From NCBI GenBank assembly GCA_050251815.1, contig JBFWMB010000008.1:1-64000 (forward strand): a DNA stretch of 64,000 nt, read 5' to 3'. This document shows, piece by piece, positions 53,092 to 62,559 of the stretch. A program made the position numbers and the translations under genes. This DNA comes from GWE2-40-63 sp050251815. Lineage in GTDB: Bacteria > Bacteroidota > Bacteroidia > Bacteroidales > SZUA-534. Position 1 is the stretch's first letter; every line of letters starts with the position of its first letter. The notes beneath the pieces are model-generated. The model saw only the letters and a program-made list of their open reading frames with translations. It ran no database searches and was not told the DNA's origin.

Positions 53092-53175
53092 TGCAAGCAA
53101 CGCGGATTTAATTACAAAAAAGATCAGCGAATATCAGCGCTTTCGCGATAGCGAAATCCGCGGCATCGGCGTTCT
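53092..53175. repeat. Right palindromic repeat flanking the GxxExxY gene
   Basis: Inner arms GCGGATTT (53102-53109) / AAATCCGC (53154-53161) and the end GCGTTCTA match the left copy. Shared segments include ATGCAAGCA and CGCTTTCGCGA. Both copies are in the same orientation, so the unit is a direct repeat of a palindrome. Confidence 0.75.
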
Positions 53176-53209
53176 AAAAAAATTTTTGAATAAATAAAAA
53201 ATACACACC

Positions 53210-56200
53210 ATGTCACATCAGAAAACTCAGATAGAAGAATTAATTAAAAAGCGTATTTTGGTGCTCGACGGAGCTACCGGAACCATGATACAGCGCTACA
53301 AACTCAGCGAAGAAGACTTCCGGGGCGAGGAATTTAAAAACCATCCTGCCGATTTAAAAGGGAATAACGATTTATTGTCGCTTACCCGCCCCGACATTTG
53401 TAAAGAAATACACCAAAAGTTTTTGGAGGCCGGTTCCGATATTATTGAAACCAACACCTTTAATTCAACCCGCATTTCGCAAGCCGATTACTCCATGGAA
53501 CCCCTGGTTCGCCGCATCAATGTGGCTGCTGCAAAAAACGCCTGCGAAATGGCCGACAAGTATACCGCCATGAACCCCGACAAACCTCGCTTTGTTGCTG
53601 GTTCCATGGGCCCAACCAATAAAACCGCTTCCATCTCGCCCGACGTGAACGATCCCTCAAAACGTTCCATTACCTGGGATCAGCTGGTGGATGCCTACCA
53701 GGAACAAGCCGAAGGGTTGATTGAAGGTGGTGTGGACCTGCTGCTGATTGAAACCGTATTTGATATTCTGAACGCCAAAGCCGCTTACGTGGGCGTGCTG
53801 AATGCTTTCGAAAAATTCAATACCAAACTTCCGGTAATGATGTCGGTTACCATTGCCGATAAAAGCGGACGCACCCTTTCGGGACAAACCGTAGAGGCTT
53901 TCATTATTTCGCTTTCGCACATGGATTTATTGAGCATCGGGCTGAACTGCAGCTTTGGTGCCGAAGGCTTGCGTCCTTACCTGGAGGAACTGGCAGCCAA
54001 ATCGCCCTGGTACATTTCAGTGTATCCCAATGCCGGATTACCCAATCAGTTGGGCGAATACGACGAGTTGCCCCGGACCATGGCGCATCAGATTCAGTAT
54101 TTCCTCGACAACAACCTGCTAAACATTGTTGGCGGGTGCTGTGGAACCACTCCCGAACACATTAAAGCGATAGCCGAAATTACAAAAGGGTACCAGCCCC
54201 ATCAGAAAACAGCAATAAAAACGGCTACCCGCTTAAGCGGACTGGAGCCCCTGATAATTACTCCCGAAATTAATTTTGTGAATGTGGGCGAACGTACCAA
54301 TGTTTCGGGCTCCATTAAATTTGCCCGGCTCATACGCGAAAAAAAATACGACGAAGCGCTCAGCATCGCCCGTAATCAGGTAGATGGCGGCGCCCAGATT
54401 ATTGACGTTAATCTTGACGACGGCTTGTTGGATGCAGTGAGCGAGATGACCACCTTTTTGAATTACATTGTTTCAGAACCCGAAATTTCGCGCCTTCCCA
54501 TCATGATCGATTCATCGAAATGGGAAGCGCTTGAAGCTGGTTTAAAAGTGTTGCAGGGAAAAGCCATAGTGAACTCCATCAGTTTAAAGGATGGGGAAGC
54601 CGACTTTATTAAAAAAGCAAAACTGGTCCGTAAATATGGAGCGGCAGCAGTAATTATGGCTTTTGACGAAGAAGGTCAGGCCGTAACTTCTGATCGTAAA
54701 AATGCCATTTGTAAACGGGCTTACGATATTTGGGTGCATCAGCTGGGTTTTCCACCTGAGGATATTATTTTCGATCCAAACATTCTGGCCATTGCCACCG
54801 GAATGGAAGAACACGACAATTATGCTGTGGAGTTCATTAAAACAGTTACCTGGATTAAACAGAACCTGCCTCATGCGAAAATCAGCGGAGGCCTGAGCAA
54901 CCTTTCGTTCAGCTTCCGCGGAAACAATACCGTGCGCGAGGCCATGCACTCGGTGTTTTTGTATTACGCCATTAAAGAAGGCATGGACATGGCCATCCTA
55001 AATCCCGGAATGATTCAGATTTACGACGATATTCCAAAAGACTTGCTTACGTTGGTCGAAGATGTGGTGCTGAACCGCAAACCCAATGCCGGTGAAAAAC
55101 TGATAGAATTTGCCGAAACGGTAAAAAACGATGGGAAAGAAGTGGTAAAAACAGAAGCCTGGCGCGAGAAACCACTTGAAGAACGGCTCTCTTATTCACT
55201 TATGAAAGGGATAAATGAATACCTGCATCAGGATTTGAATGAAGCATTGGGAAAATATTCTCCCACACTTAAAATAATTGAAGGGCCGTTGATGGATGGC
55301 ATGAACCTGGTGGGCGACCTGTTTGGCGAAGGCAAAATGTTTCTACCGCAAGTGGTTAAAACTGCACGGGTAATGAAACAGGCTGTAGCTTTTCTGCAAC
55401 CCTATATTGAAGCCGAACAGGAAGGCGGAACAAGCGGTGAGCGTACCTACGTAGGAAAAGTACAACTGGCTACCGTAAAAGGTGACGTGCACGACATTGG
55501 TAAAAATATTGTCAACGTGGTTTTGGCCTGCAACAATTACGACACCATCGACCTTGGGGTAATGACTCCCTGCGAGACCATATTAAATAGCGCCCGTGAA
55601 AACAAGGTCGACATAATTGCGTGCAGTGGTTTAATAACTCCGTCGTTAGACGAAATGGTGCATGTAGCTAAAGAAATGGAAAAAGCAGGCTTCACCATTC
55701 CTCTGTTTGTTGGTGGTGCAACCACATCGAAGATTCATACCGCGCTCAAAATCGATCCGCATTACAGCGGCCCGGTAATTCATTCAAAAGATGCTTCGGA
55801 AGCGGTAAAAATGATGAACGAGGTAATGAATAAAACCACGGGTGAAGCTTTTTGCCAATCGTTAAAAGAGGAATATGCAAAAATCCGTCGCAATTACGGA
55901 AAAACTGCCAAACCCTTGTTAAGTCTGCCCGAAGCCCGGGCTAAAAAGATGCCGTTTAACCTTATGGAATCGGCTATTGTAAAGCCAAATAAACTCGGGT
56001 TAATGCAAATTGAAGACTTCGATTTATCGGAAATTCGTCAGTACATCGACTGGACTTTCTTCTTTATCTCGTGGGACTTTAAAGGGAAATTTCCGCAACT
56101 GCTCGAAGATCCTGAAAAAGGAGAAGAAGCACGGAAACTTTATAACGAGGCCAACCAGATGATTGATGAGATTATTGCCGAAAAATCGCTGCGTGCCAAT

Positions 56201-56887
56201 GCCATGGTTGGTTTGTATCCGGCCAACAGTCAGGGCGACGACATCATTATTTACGATCCGGAAGACGACACCAAAGAGATTGCCCGTTACCACAGCTTAC
56301 GTCAACAAAACCCGGCACCAAACAGTGAATACTGTTATGCGTTGGCCGATTTTGTTGCACCGGTAGCTTCGGGTGTTAAAGATTATGTGGGTGCTTTTGC
56401 TGCCACAGCCGGCATCAACATTGAGAAAAAACTGGAGGAATACAAAGCAAAGAACGACGATTACCAGGCCATTCTGTTAAAATATGTAGCCGATCGTCTG
56501 GCTGAAGCATTCACCGAATTGCTGCACATAAAAATTCGCCGCGAATGGTGGGGCTATGTTCCGCAGGAAGAAATAAGCTTTGATGATTTGCTGGCCATGA
56601 AATACCGGGGAATTCGTCCGGCCATTGGTTATCCGGCATGTCCCGAACATACGGAAAAAGGCATGTTGTTCCAGCTAATTCAGGCTGATAAAGCGGGCAT
56701 AAGTTTAACAGAAAACTTTGCCATGTATCCAAATGCTGCCGTATCGGGTTTGGTTTTTGCGCATCCCAAATCGCATTATTTTGGTGTGGGTAAAATTGGC
56801 CGCGACCAGGTGGAAGATTATGCCAAACGTAAAGGTTGGGATCTTGCCACTGCCGAAAAATGGCTGGGAACCTTATTGAATTATTAA
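53210..56887 (+). CDS. metH: Cobalamin-dependent methionine synthase
   Basis: 1225 residues, full four-module enzyme. Homocysteine-binding module 1-325 with the zinc cysteines in LNCSFG and VGGCCGTTPEHI; methyltetrahydrofolate pterin module about 345-625 (ITPEINFVNVGERTNVSGSIKF); cobalamin cap and B12 domain about 645-885 with the ligand motif KGDVHDIGKNIV; SAM-dependent reactivation domain about 900-1225 with RPAIGYPACPEHTEK. Transfers methyl from methyl-THF to homocysteine using B12. It is downstream of the GxxExxY element in the SAM-regulated locus; the cofactor comes from outside or another locus. Confidence 0.98.
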   Translation: MSHQKTQIEELIKKRILVLDGATGTMIQRYKLSEEDFRGEEFKNHPADLKGNNDLLSLTRPDICKEIHQKFLEAGSDIIETNTFNSTRISQADYSMEPLVRRINVAAAKNACEMADKYTAMNPDKPRFVAGSMGPTNKTASISPDVNDPSKRSITWDQLVDAYQEQAEGLIEGGVDLLLIETVFDILNAKAAYVGVLNAFEKFNTKLPVMMSVTIADKSGRTLSGQTVEAFIISLSHMDLLSIGLNCSFGAEGLRPYLEELAAKSPWYISVYPNAGLPNQLGEYDELPRTMAHQIQYFLDNNLLNIVGGCCGTTPEHIKAIAEITKGYQPHQKTAIKTATRLSGLEPLIITPEINFVNVGERTNVSGSIKFARLIREKKYDEALSIARNQVDGGAQIIDVNLDDGLLDAVSEMTTFLNYIVSEPEISRLPIMIDSSKWEALEAGLKVLQGKAIVNSISLKDGEADFIKKAKLVRKYGAAAVIMAFDEEGQAVTSDRKNAICKRAYDIWVHQLGFPPEDIIFDPNILAIATGMEEHDNYAVEFIKTVTWIKQNLPHAKISGGLSNLSFSFRGNNTVREAMHSVFLYYAIKEGMDMAILNPGMIQIYDDIPKDLLTLVEDVVLNRKPNAGEKLIEFAETVKNDGKEVVKTEAWREKPLEERLSYSLMKGINEYLHQDLNEALGKYSPTLKIIEGPLMDGMNLVGDLFGEGKMFLPQVVKTARVMKQAVAFLQPYIEAEQEGGTSGERTYVGKVQLATVKGDVHDIGKNIVNVVLACNNYDTIDLGVMTPCETILNSARENKVDIIACSGLITPSLDEMVHVAKEMEKAGFTIPLFVGGATTSKIHTALKIDPHYSGPVIHSKDASEAVKMMNEVMNKTTGEAFCQSLKEEYAKIRRNYGKTAKPLLSLPEARAKKMPFNLMESAIVKPNKLGLMQIEDFDLSEIRQYIDWTFFFISWDFKGKFPQLLEDPEKGEEARKLYNEANQMIDEIIAEKSLRANAMVGLYPANSQGDDIIIYDPEDDTKEIARYHSLRQQNPAPNSEYCYALADFVAPVASGVKDYVGAFAATAGINIEKKLEEYKAKNDDYQAILLKYVADRLAEAFTELLHIKIRREWWGYVPQEEISFDDLLAMKYRGIRPAIGYPACPEHTEKGMLFQLIQADKAGISLTENFAMYPNAAVSGLVFAHPKSHYFGVGKIGRDQVEDYAKRKGWDLATAEKWLGTLLNY

Positions 56888-56914
56888 AATCGTATGAAGT
56901 AAATGGCTTGACCC

Positions 56915-56950
56915 GTTCATCATTTTTTTCTTTCGGAAAAAATGATGAAC
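56915..56950. other. Long perfect hairpin between metH and metF
   Basis: GTTCATCATTTTTT (56915-56928) pairs perfectly over 14 bp with AAAAAATGATGAAC (56937-56950), leaving an 8-nt loop. There is no T-run afterwards, so it is not a standard terminator. It could protect or process the polycistronic mRNA or bind a protein. Confidence 0.6.
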
Positions 56951-57011
56951 TTAGGGTGGCTATCGCATAAAATGCATCCATGGAAAGCTTATCAAACTTA
57001 TTGAATTAACA

Positions 57012-57965
57012 GTGAAAGTAATAGATCTCATTAATCAGCGGGAAAAAACACTTTTTTCCATCGAAATAGTACCTCCTTTGCGGGGAAACAATATTGAAGC
57101 TATTTATAAACGTATTGATCAGCTTATTGAATTTGATCCGGCGTTTATCAACATTACCTATCATAAGGATGAAGCCACTTATACCCAGTTAAAGAACGGG
57201 AAAATTGTAAAGCGTACCCTTTCAAAACGACCGGGAACGGTAGCACTTACCGCATCGATAATGAATAAATACAAGGTTGAAGTGGTTCCCCACCTGACCT
57301 GCGGAGGTTTTACGCGCGACCAGGCTGAAAATGCACTGATTGACTTTAACTTTTTGGGTATTGAAAACCTTTTGGTTTTGCAGGGCGATGCCGGACGCGG
57401 TCAGGATGTTTTTATTCCCGAACCTGAAGGCCATCGTTATGCTGTGCAATTGGTTGAGCAGGTAATGAACATGAATCGGGGAAAATATCTTGACGAAAAT
57501 CTGGAACAGGGAAACCCTTCGAATTTTTGCGTGGGCGTTGCCGGATATCCCGAAAAACATTATGCAGCAGCCAGCATCGATTCCGATATTCAGTACCTGA
57601 AAGCCAAGGTATTGGCCGGAGCCGATTATATTGTTACCCAGATGTTTTTCGACAACAAATACTACTACGATTTTGTAGCCAAATGTCGGGCCGAAGGAAT
57701 TGATGTCCCAATTATTCCCGGTCTAAAACCCATTGCTTTAATAAACCAGGTTGATGTGCTGCCAAAAATATTCCACACCGAAATTCCCGAATCACTAAGT
57801 AAAGAAATTCGAAAATGCCGTGATAACAAAGAAGCACTTGAAATTGGAACCCGCTGGACCATTGAACAAGCACGCGACCTGATGAAAAACGGTGCGCCGG
57901 TTTTACATTTTTATACCCTGGGGGCAGGCAGCAGCATACGCAAAATTGCCAAAGAAATATTTTAG
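57012..57965 (+). CDS. metF: 5,10-methylenetetrahydrofolate reductase
   Basis: 317 residues from a GTG start (57012); an ATG in frame is not available upstream. FAD-dependent enzyme that makes methyl-THF for MetH. Signatures are the opening FSIEIVPPLRGNNIE, FINITYHKDEATY, HLTCGGFTRDQAENALIDFNFLGIENLLVLQGD and QMFFDNKYYYDFV. It is the last gene of the met locus, 124 nt after metH, with the long hairpin between. Confidence 0.96.
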   Translation: MKVIDLINQREKTLFSIEIVPPLRGNNIEAIYKRIDQLIEFDPAFINITYHKDEATYTQLKNGKIVKRTLSKRPGTVALTASIMNKYKVEVVPHLTCGGFTRDQAENALIDFNFLGIENLLVLQGDAGRGQDVFIPEPEGHRYAVQLVEQVMNMNRGKYLDENLEQGNPSNFCVGVAGYPEKHYAAASIDSDIQYLKAKVLAGADYIVTQMFFDNKYYYDFVAKCRAEGIDVPIIPGLKPIALINQVDVLPKIFHTEIPESLSKEIRKCRDNKEALEIGTRWTIEQARDLMKNGAPVLHFYTLGAGSSIRKIAKEIF

Positions 57966-58115
57966 CATTGAAAAAAACAAATTGAAACAAGTTGGTTGAT
58001 TAAAAACGCTAGTACACCAACCCCTGTAATACCATTTGGTGAAGCTTACCTAACCAATATCGAAAAAAAACAAAAAATAATTGAGCTTTAGAGAATAAGG
58101 TATTGCTTTTGCATC

Positions 58116-58123
58116 TAAATTTG
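58116..58123 (+). promoter_or_regulatory. Candidate -7 element of the SulP gene
   Basis: TAAATTTG matches TAnnTTTG, 27 nt before the ATG at 58151. It shows that the open frame starting at 58103 is too long. Confidence 0.5.
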
Positions 58124-58150
58124 CCCCCTTCAAATCAAAAGCTTTTTATT

Positions 58151-59821
58151 ATGGCAAATCTTTTTAAGCCTAAGTTTTTCAGCCTCCTGAAAAACGGGTT
58201 TACAAAAAAACAGGTTTCGCAGGATGTCCTTTCGGGTGTGGTGGTTGGCATTGTGGCTTTGCCCCTGGCTATTGCCTTTGCTGTAGCTTCGGGTGTTTCG
58301 CCCGAGAAGGGGCTTATTACAGCCGTTATAGCCGGATTCCTGATTTCACTTTTAGGGGGTAGTCGTGTTCAAATTGGTGGACCAACCGGGGCATTTATTG
58401 TAATTATTTATGCCATTGTGGAGCAATACGGCATCAACGGATTAATGATTTCGACCGTAATGGCCGGTATAATTCTGATAGCTTTTGGTTTGCTGCGTCT
58501 GGGTAACCTGTTGAAATTTTTTCCGCATCCGCTCATTGTTGGTTTTACCAGTGGTATTGCGCTGGTAATTTTTTCAACCCAGATTAAAGATGCCTTTGGC
58601 CTTCCCATTGAAAAAGTGCCTTCTGAATTTCTCGAAAAATGGAGTCTTTATTTTTCACATCTTTCAGAATTCAATCCCACCGCTTTACTAATAACTTTAG
58701 TAACCATTTTTATTACCATCTATTTTAAAAAGATTACTCAAAAAATACCTGGTTCATTTGTGGCTATCGTTCTGATAACCTTAATCGTTCAGCTTTTCGA
58801 CGTTCCGGTAAGCACCATTGAAACTTTTTTTGGTGAAATTCCCAATAAATTTTCGCTTGAATGGCCAGCCATTGAATGGGGCGCGTTGAGTGTTTATCTT
58901 GCACCCGCTTTAACCATAGCCTTGCTGGGCGGCATTGAAAGCCTGTTGTCGGCCGTTGTTTCTGATGGTATGATTGGTGGAAACCATCGCTCAAATACCG
59001 AACTTATTGCCCAGGGAATTGCCAATATAGTTACTCCTTTTTTTGGAGGAATTCCCGCCACGGGAGCTATTGCTCGTACGGCTACCAATGTTAAAAATGG
59101 TGGTCGCACACCCATTTCGGGAATGATGCACGCGCTGACGCTGCTGTTAATTATGCTTTTTGTGGGCAAATGGGCCAAGCTGATTCCCATGTCGGTACTG
59201 GCCGGAATCTTGATTGTTGTTGCTTACAACATGAGTGAATGGCGCTCATTTATTAACATATTAAAAGGTTCGGTTTTCGACATTATGGTATTAGTCACCA
59301 CCTTTTTATTGACTGTTCTGGTCGATTTAACGATTGCTATCGAAATTGGTGTAGTACTTTCGGCCCTATTGTTTATGAAACGCATGGCCGATTCCGGAAC
59401 CAAGGGACTGTTCTCTGTCGATAGTGATGTAATAAATGAATATAGCGAGATTCCTAAAGAAATTGGTATTTATGAAATCAGTGGTCCCTTCTTTTTCGGC
59501 TCAGCCAAACATTATGGAGAACTGATTCGTGAAACCGGATTTAAAAGTAAGATTTTAATTATCCGGATGCGCCACGTACCTTTTATCGATGCCACCGGAG
59601 TACATAATTTCAGAGGAACTTTGTGTCTATTGTTGGGAGCACACATAAAAATATACCTTTCGGGTGTAAACCCCGAAGTCCGTAAAGAATTGATTAAGGG
59701 AAATATTGCCCAAATGGTAGGCCCTGAACATATTTTCGACTCTTTTGATGAAGCAGTAAAAGCTGCAAAAGCAAGTTTGTCGGTAAAACAACAGGTTACG
59801 CCGCATCACGATTGTGAATAA
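58151..59821 (+). CDS. SulP-family anion transporter with STAS domain
   Basis: 556 residues. About 12 membrane helices (20-425) with family motifs QDVLSGVVVGIVALPLAIAFAVASGVSPEKGL and IGGPTGAFIVIIYAIV, then a C-terminal STAS domain (about 445-540, IGIYEISGPFFFGSAKHYGELI, RMRHVPFIDATGVHNFRG). SulP proteins move sulfate, bicarbonate or dicarboxylates with Na+ or H+. Its place beside the sulfur-amino-acid locus is compatible with sulfate uptake, but bicarbonate is equally possible, and there is no sulfate-assimilation gene here. Confidence 0.93.
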   Translation: MANLFKPKFFSLLKNGFTKKQVSQDVLSGVVVGIVALPLAIAFAVASGVSPEKGLITAVIAGFLISLLGGSRVQIGGPTGAFIVIIYAIVEQYGINGLMISTVMAGIILIAFGLLRLGNLLKFFPHPLIVGFTSGIALVIFSTQIKDAFGLPIEKVPSEFLEKWSLYFSHLSEFNPTALLITLVTIFITIYFKKITQKIPGSFVAIVLITLIVQLFDVPVSTIETFFGEIPNKFSLEWPAIEWGALSVYLAPALTIALLGGIESLLSAVVSDGMIGGNHRSNTELIAQGIANIVTPFFGGIPATGAIARTATNVKNGGRTPISGMMHALTLLLIMLFVGKWAKLIPMSVLAGILIVVAYNMSEWRSFINILKGSVFDIMVLVTTFLLTVLVDLTIAIEIGVVLSALLFMKRMADSGTKGLFSVDSDVINEYSEIPKEIGIYEISGPFFFGSAKHYGELIRETGFKSKILIIRMRHVPFIDATGVHNFRGTLCLLLGAHIKIYLSGVNPEVRKELIKGNIAQMVGPEHIFDSFDEAVKAAKASLSVKQQVTPHHDCE

Positions 59822-59845
59822 TCGATAATTTCTGCTTCCTGAGCC

Positions 59846-59873
59846 TTGGTTTCCGTCAGATTAATTAAATTTG
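59846..59873 (+). promoter_or_regulatory. Promoter of the 59878 gene, close to its start
   Basis: TTG, 17-nt spacer, TAAATTTG. The -7 box ends only 4 nt before the GTG start, so the predicted transcript would have little or no 5' leader. Confidence 0.5.
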
Positions 59874-59877
59874 CGGC

Positions 59878-60573
59878 GTGAAACAATTTATACTAATAGG
59901 GTTTTCTTTACTTATACTTTGGCATAACCCAACTTTTAGCCAGGATAGGAACGACAAATACAATCGTTATTTTAAAAAAGACCAACTGTCGCTTACCTTA
60001 AATGGTACACAATGGCTGGCTGCTGATGCGACTCCACGCCCCACGGTTTTTTCGCGTGGCATTAACCTGCAAATGATGTATCCCATTCTGGGAAACCGTT
60101 CGAATGTGGCGCTGGCTTTGGGTTTTGGCTATGCGGTGCAAAACTATTACCTCGACCATTTTTTACACACCAACACAACTGACGCCTGGTTTACAAAAAT
60201 TCCCGATAATTTATCGTACAGCAAATACAAGCTCACCACCAATTACCTTACTATACCTTTCGAGCTGCGCATAAGAACCAATCCCGACGCACTGTATCGC
60301 CGTAGTTTTAAAATATACCCCGGTTTCCGTGCCGGATACTTGGTAAATGTACATACCAAATATGTGGGTGAAAGTCCGGATACCGGAGAAGACATCAAGA
60401 TTAAGGAATATCATATTAAACGAATTAATCCCCTTAGTTACGGTCCCACAATTCGTATCGGCTACGGAAAACTGATGCTGCACGGGTATTATTCCCTTTC
60501 CGGTCTTTTCGATTCAGTTACCCTGAATCCTTTAAATACATACGAGGTAGGTCTTTCGATAGTATTATTCTGA
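59878..60573 (+). CDS. Predicted outer-membrane beta-barrel protein
   Basis: 231 residues from a GTG start at 59878 that is needed to include the signal peptide (KQFILIGFSLLILWHNPTFSQ). The mature part has alternating aromatic strands (NVALALGFGYAVQNYYLDHF, KLTTNYLTIPFELRIRT, FKIYPGFRAGYLVNVHTKYVG, GPTIRIGYGKLMLHGYYSLSGLF) and a final strand ending VGLSIVLF, the typical C-terminal phenylalanine of a barrel. Function unknown; PorT-like proteins have this layout. It overlaps queG by 9 nt tail to tail. Confidence 0.75.
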   Translation: MKQFILIGFSLLILWHNPTFSQDRNDKYNRYFKKDQLSLTLNGTQWLAADATPRPTVFSRGINLQMMYPILGNRSNVALALGFGYAVQNYYLDHFLHTNTTDAWFTKIPDNLSYSKYKLTTNYLTIPFELRIRTNPDALYRRSFKIYPGFRAGYLVNVHTKYVGESPDTGEDIKIKEYHIKRINPLSYGPTIRIGYGKLMLHGYYSLSGLFDSVTLNPLNTYEVGLSIVLF

Positions 60574-61500
60574 CTGAACAAAACGCAAATTACGCTGCAC
60601 TCCCTTAAGTTTAGCCCTTTTCAAAGCCGATTTCGCAAATAATCGGTTAAAATTTGCCTCATCCATGGCATTCCATGCTTCCCAATCGAGTAAATAAAAA
60701 TCGCTGGAAGGTTTAAACTCGGGTAAAGCTGTAATTAAGGGTTTTTTATTCCAGGGGCAAACATCCTGACAAATGTCGCAGCCAAAAATACGGTCTTTGA
60801 AATTACCCTTCAAATCATCATCAATGTAGTCGTTCCGGTTTTCAATGGTTTGATACGAGATACAGCGCCTGCTGTCGACAACTCCGGGTTGCGCAATAGC
60901 CTGCGTGGGGCAGGCATCGATACATAAGGTACAACTTCCGCAAAAATTCGATGCATAAGGTTCATCATACACCAACTCAAGGTTTACCAGCAATTCGCTG
61001 ATAAAAACAAAAGAGCCCATTTCTTTATTTATCAGGCAACTGTTTTTCCCGAGCCAGCCCAAACCTGCTTTTACAGCCCACAGCTTATCGGAAACCGGAG
61101 CTGAATCGACAAAAATACGGCCTTCCAAATCGGGAACCAGCGTGGCTATATGCTTCCAGAGTTCCTTCATCCGGTCCTTTAATACAAAGTGATAATCGGT
61201 TCCGTAAGCATATTTGGCAATTTGAGGATGTGCGGCGTTTTGCACTTGCTCAGGATAATAGGAAGTAATAAGTGATATGACCGATTTAACGCCGGGAACC
61301 AATTCAGTGGGATCGCTGCGTTTTTCCTGGTTACGCGCCATGTAATCCATTTCAGCGTGGTATCCTTTGGCAAGCCAGCCTTTTAAAGCGTCGGCAAAAC
61401 CATTCAGTTTTTCGGCCCGGGCTATACCTACCCCATTAAAACCAAGCTCGAGGGCTTTTTCTTTTATTTTTTTGGTGATATCTGTTTTTGTCAGGCTCAA
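60565..61500 (-). CDS. queG: Epoxyqueuosine reductase
   Basis: 311 residues, B12- and iron-sulfur enzyme for the last step of queuosine synthesis. Two [4Fe-4S] cluster motifs: CGSCTLCIDACP (residues about 192-203) and CDICQDVCPWN. N-terminal KIKEKALELGFNGVGIARAEKLNGF is the family start. It lacks the C-terminal HEAT extension of longer members. It starts 13 nt after ruvB and partners with queA at 17.5 kb. Confidence 0.95.
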   Translation of the reverse strand: MSLTKTDITKKIKEKALELGFNGVGIARAEKLNGFADALKGWLAKGYHAEMDYMARNQEKRSDPTELVPGVKSVISLITSYYPEQVQNAAHPQIAKYAYGTDYHFVLKDRMKELWKHIATLVPDLEGRIFVDSAPVSDKLWAVKAGLGWLGKNSCLINKEMGSFVFISELLVNLELVYDEPYASNFCGSCTLCIDACPTQAIAQPGVVDSRRCISYQTIENRNDYIDDDLKGNFKDRIFGCDICQDVCPWNKKPLITALPEFKPSSDFYLLDWEAWNAMDEANFNRLFAKSALKRAKLKGVQRNLRFVQSE

Positions 61501-61512
61501 ATCAACAACGAA

Positions 61513-62535
61513 TTAAAACAAACGCCCCTGATTACCTGAAGGAATTTTTCCGAGATGCAGGTAAGCTTTTTCGGTGGCTTCGCGGCCACGTGGCGTGCGT
61601 TTAATAAAACCTTCCATTATCAGAAACGGCTCATATACTTCCTCGAGCGTTCCACTGTCTTCGCCCACTGCGGTAGCAATGGTTGTAAGACCAACCGGAC
61701 CGCCTTTGAATTTATCAATAATTGTCGATAAAATTTTGTTATCCATTTGGTCCAGTCCGTAGGTGTCAATATTTAAGGCTTCGAGCGCGTATTTGGCAAT
61801 TGCCAAATCAATCTGTCCATCGCCTTTAACCTGGGCAAAATCACGCACCCGACGAAGCAGGGCATTTGAAATACGTGGAGTTCCTCGGCTTCGTGATGAA
61901 ATTTCATGAGCCGCATCATCAGTAATGGGAACTTTTAAAATACCCGCTGATCGCTTGATTATTTTTTTCAGCGTTTCTGCATCATAATACTCCAAATGCG
62001 AATTGATGCCAAAACGCGCACGCAGCGGGCTGGTAAGCAATCCCGATCGGGTGGTTGCCCCGATTAAGGTAAAGGGATTTAGTGTTAATTGAACTGAACG
62101 AGCACTGGGTCCTTTATCGATCATAATGTCGATACGAAAATCTTCCATGGCTGAGTACAGGTACTCTTCAACTACGGGATTCAGGCGATGGATTTCGTCA
62201 ATAAACAACACATCGTTTTCTTCCAGATTGGTTAACAAACCGGCTAAATCGCCGGGCTTATCGAGCACCGGGCCCGAAGTTAATTTAAAACCTACGCCCA
62301 GTTCATTGGCAATAATATTCGACAAGGTTGTTTTTCCCAATCCTGGAGGTCCGTGTAAAAGCACATGGTCGAGGGCTTCGAACCTCATTTTGGCTGCTGC
62401 TACAAACACTTTCAGGTTTTCAACAATCTTCTCCTGTCCGCTAAAATCGTTAAATGTTAATGGGCGAAGCTTTTGTTCAAATTCTTTATCATTTGAAAAC
62501 TCAGCATCTCCGCGTATGTTAAAATTATCTGTCAT
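61513..62535 (-). CDS. ruvB: Holliday junction branch-migration helicase RuvB
   Basis: 340 residues. AAA+ ATPase motor with Walker A GPPGLGKTTL (62-71), Walker B VLFIDEIHRL, sensor 1 IGATTRSG and arginine finger LRARFGI, then a C-terminal winged-helix domain (PRGREATEKAYLHLG). Drives migration of Holliday junctions with RuvA. A hairpin with a T-run reaches right up to its ATG. queG follows, so the two are co-transcribed. Confidence 0.97.
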   Translation of the reverse strand: MTDNFNIRGDAEFSNDKEFEQKLRPLTFNDFSGQEKIVENLKVFVAAAKMRFEALDHVLLHGPPGLGKTTLSNIIANELGVGFKLTSGPVLDKPGDLAGLLTNLEENDVLFIDEIHRLNPVVEEYLYSAMEDFRIDIMIDKGPSARSVQLTLNPFTLIGATTRSGLLTSPLRARFGINSHLEYYDAETLKKIIKRSAGILKVPITDDAAHEISSRSRGTPRISNALLRRVRDFAQVKGDGQIDLAIAKYALEALNIDTYGLDQMDNKILSTIIDKFKGGPVGLTTIATAVGEDSGTLEEVYEPFLIMEGFIKRTPRGREATEKAYLHLGKIPSGNQGRLF

Positions 62536-62559
62536 AAAAAATCCCGATGTCTATCGGGA
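62536..62559 (-). terminator. Terminator-like hairpin abutting the ruvB start codon
   Basis: Minus strand TCCCGAT / ATCGGGA, a 7-bp stem with a 4-nt loop, followed by TTTTTT and then directly by the ruvB ATG. It may terminate the upstream DUF4296 transcript or control ruvB. Confidence 0.6.

Larger units (their letters stand above)
52552..53175 (+). mobile_element. Candidate repeat-flanked element with GxxExxY gene
   Basis: Two roughly 90-100-bp direct repeats, each internally palindromic, bracket one gene of nuclease-like type. The whole unit is about 620 bp and splits the hom-metH junction. It is not an insertion sequence: no transposase is seen. A mobile intervening-sequence-like unit is my inference. 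Confidence 0.45.
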
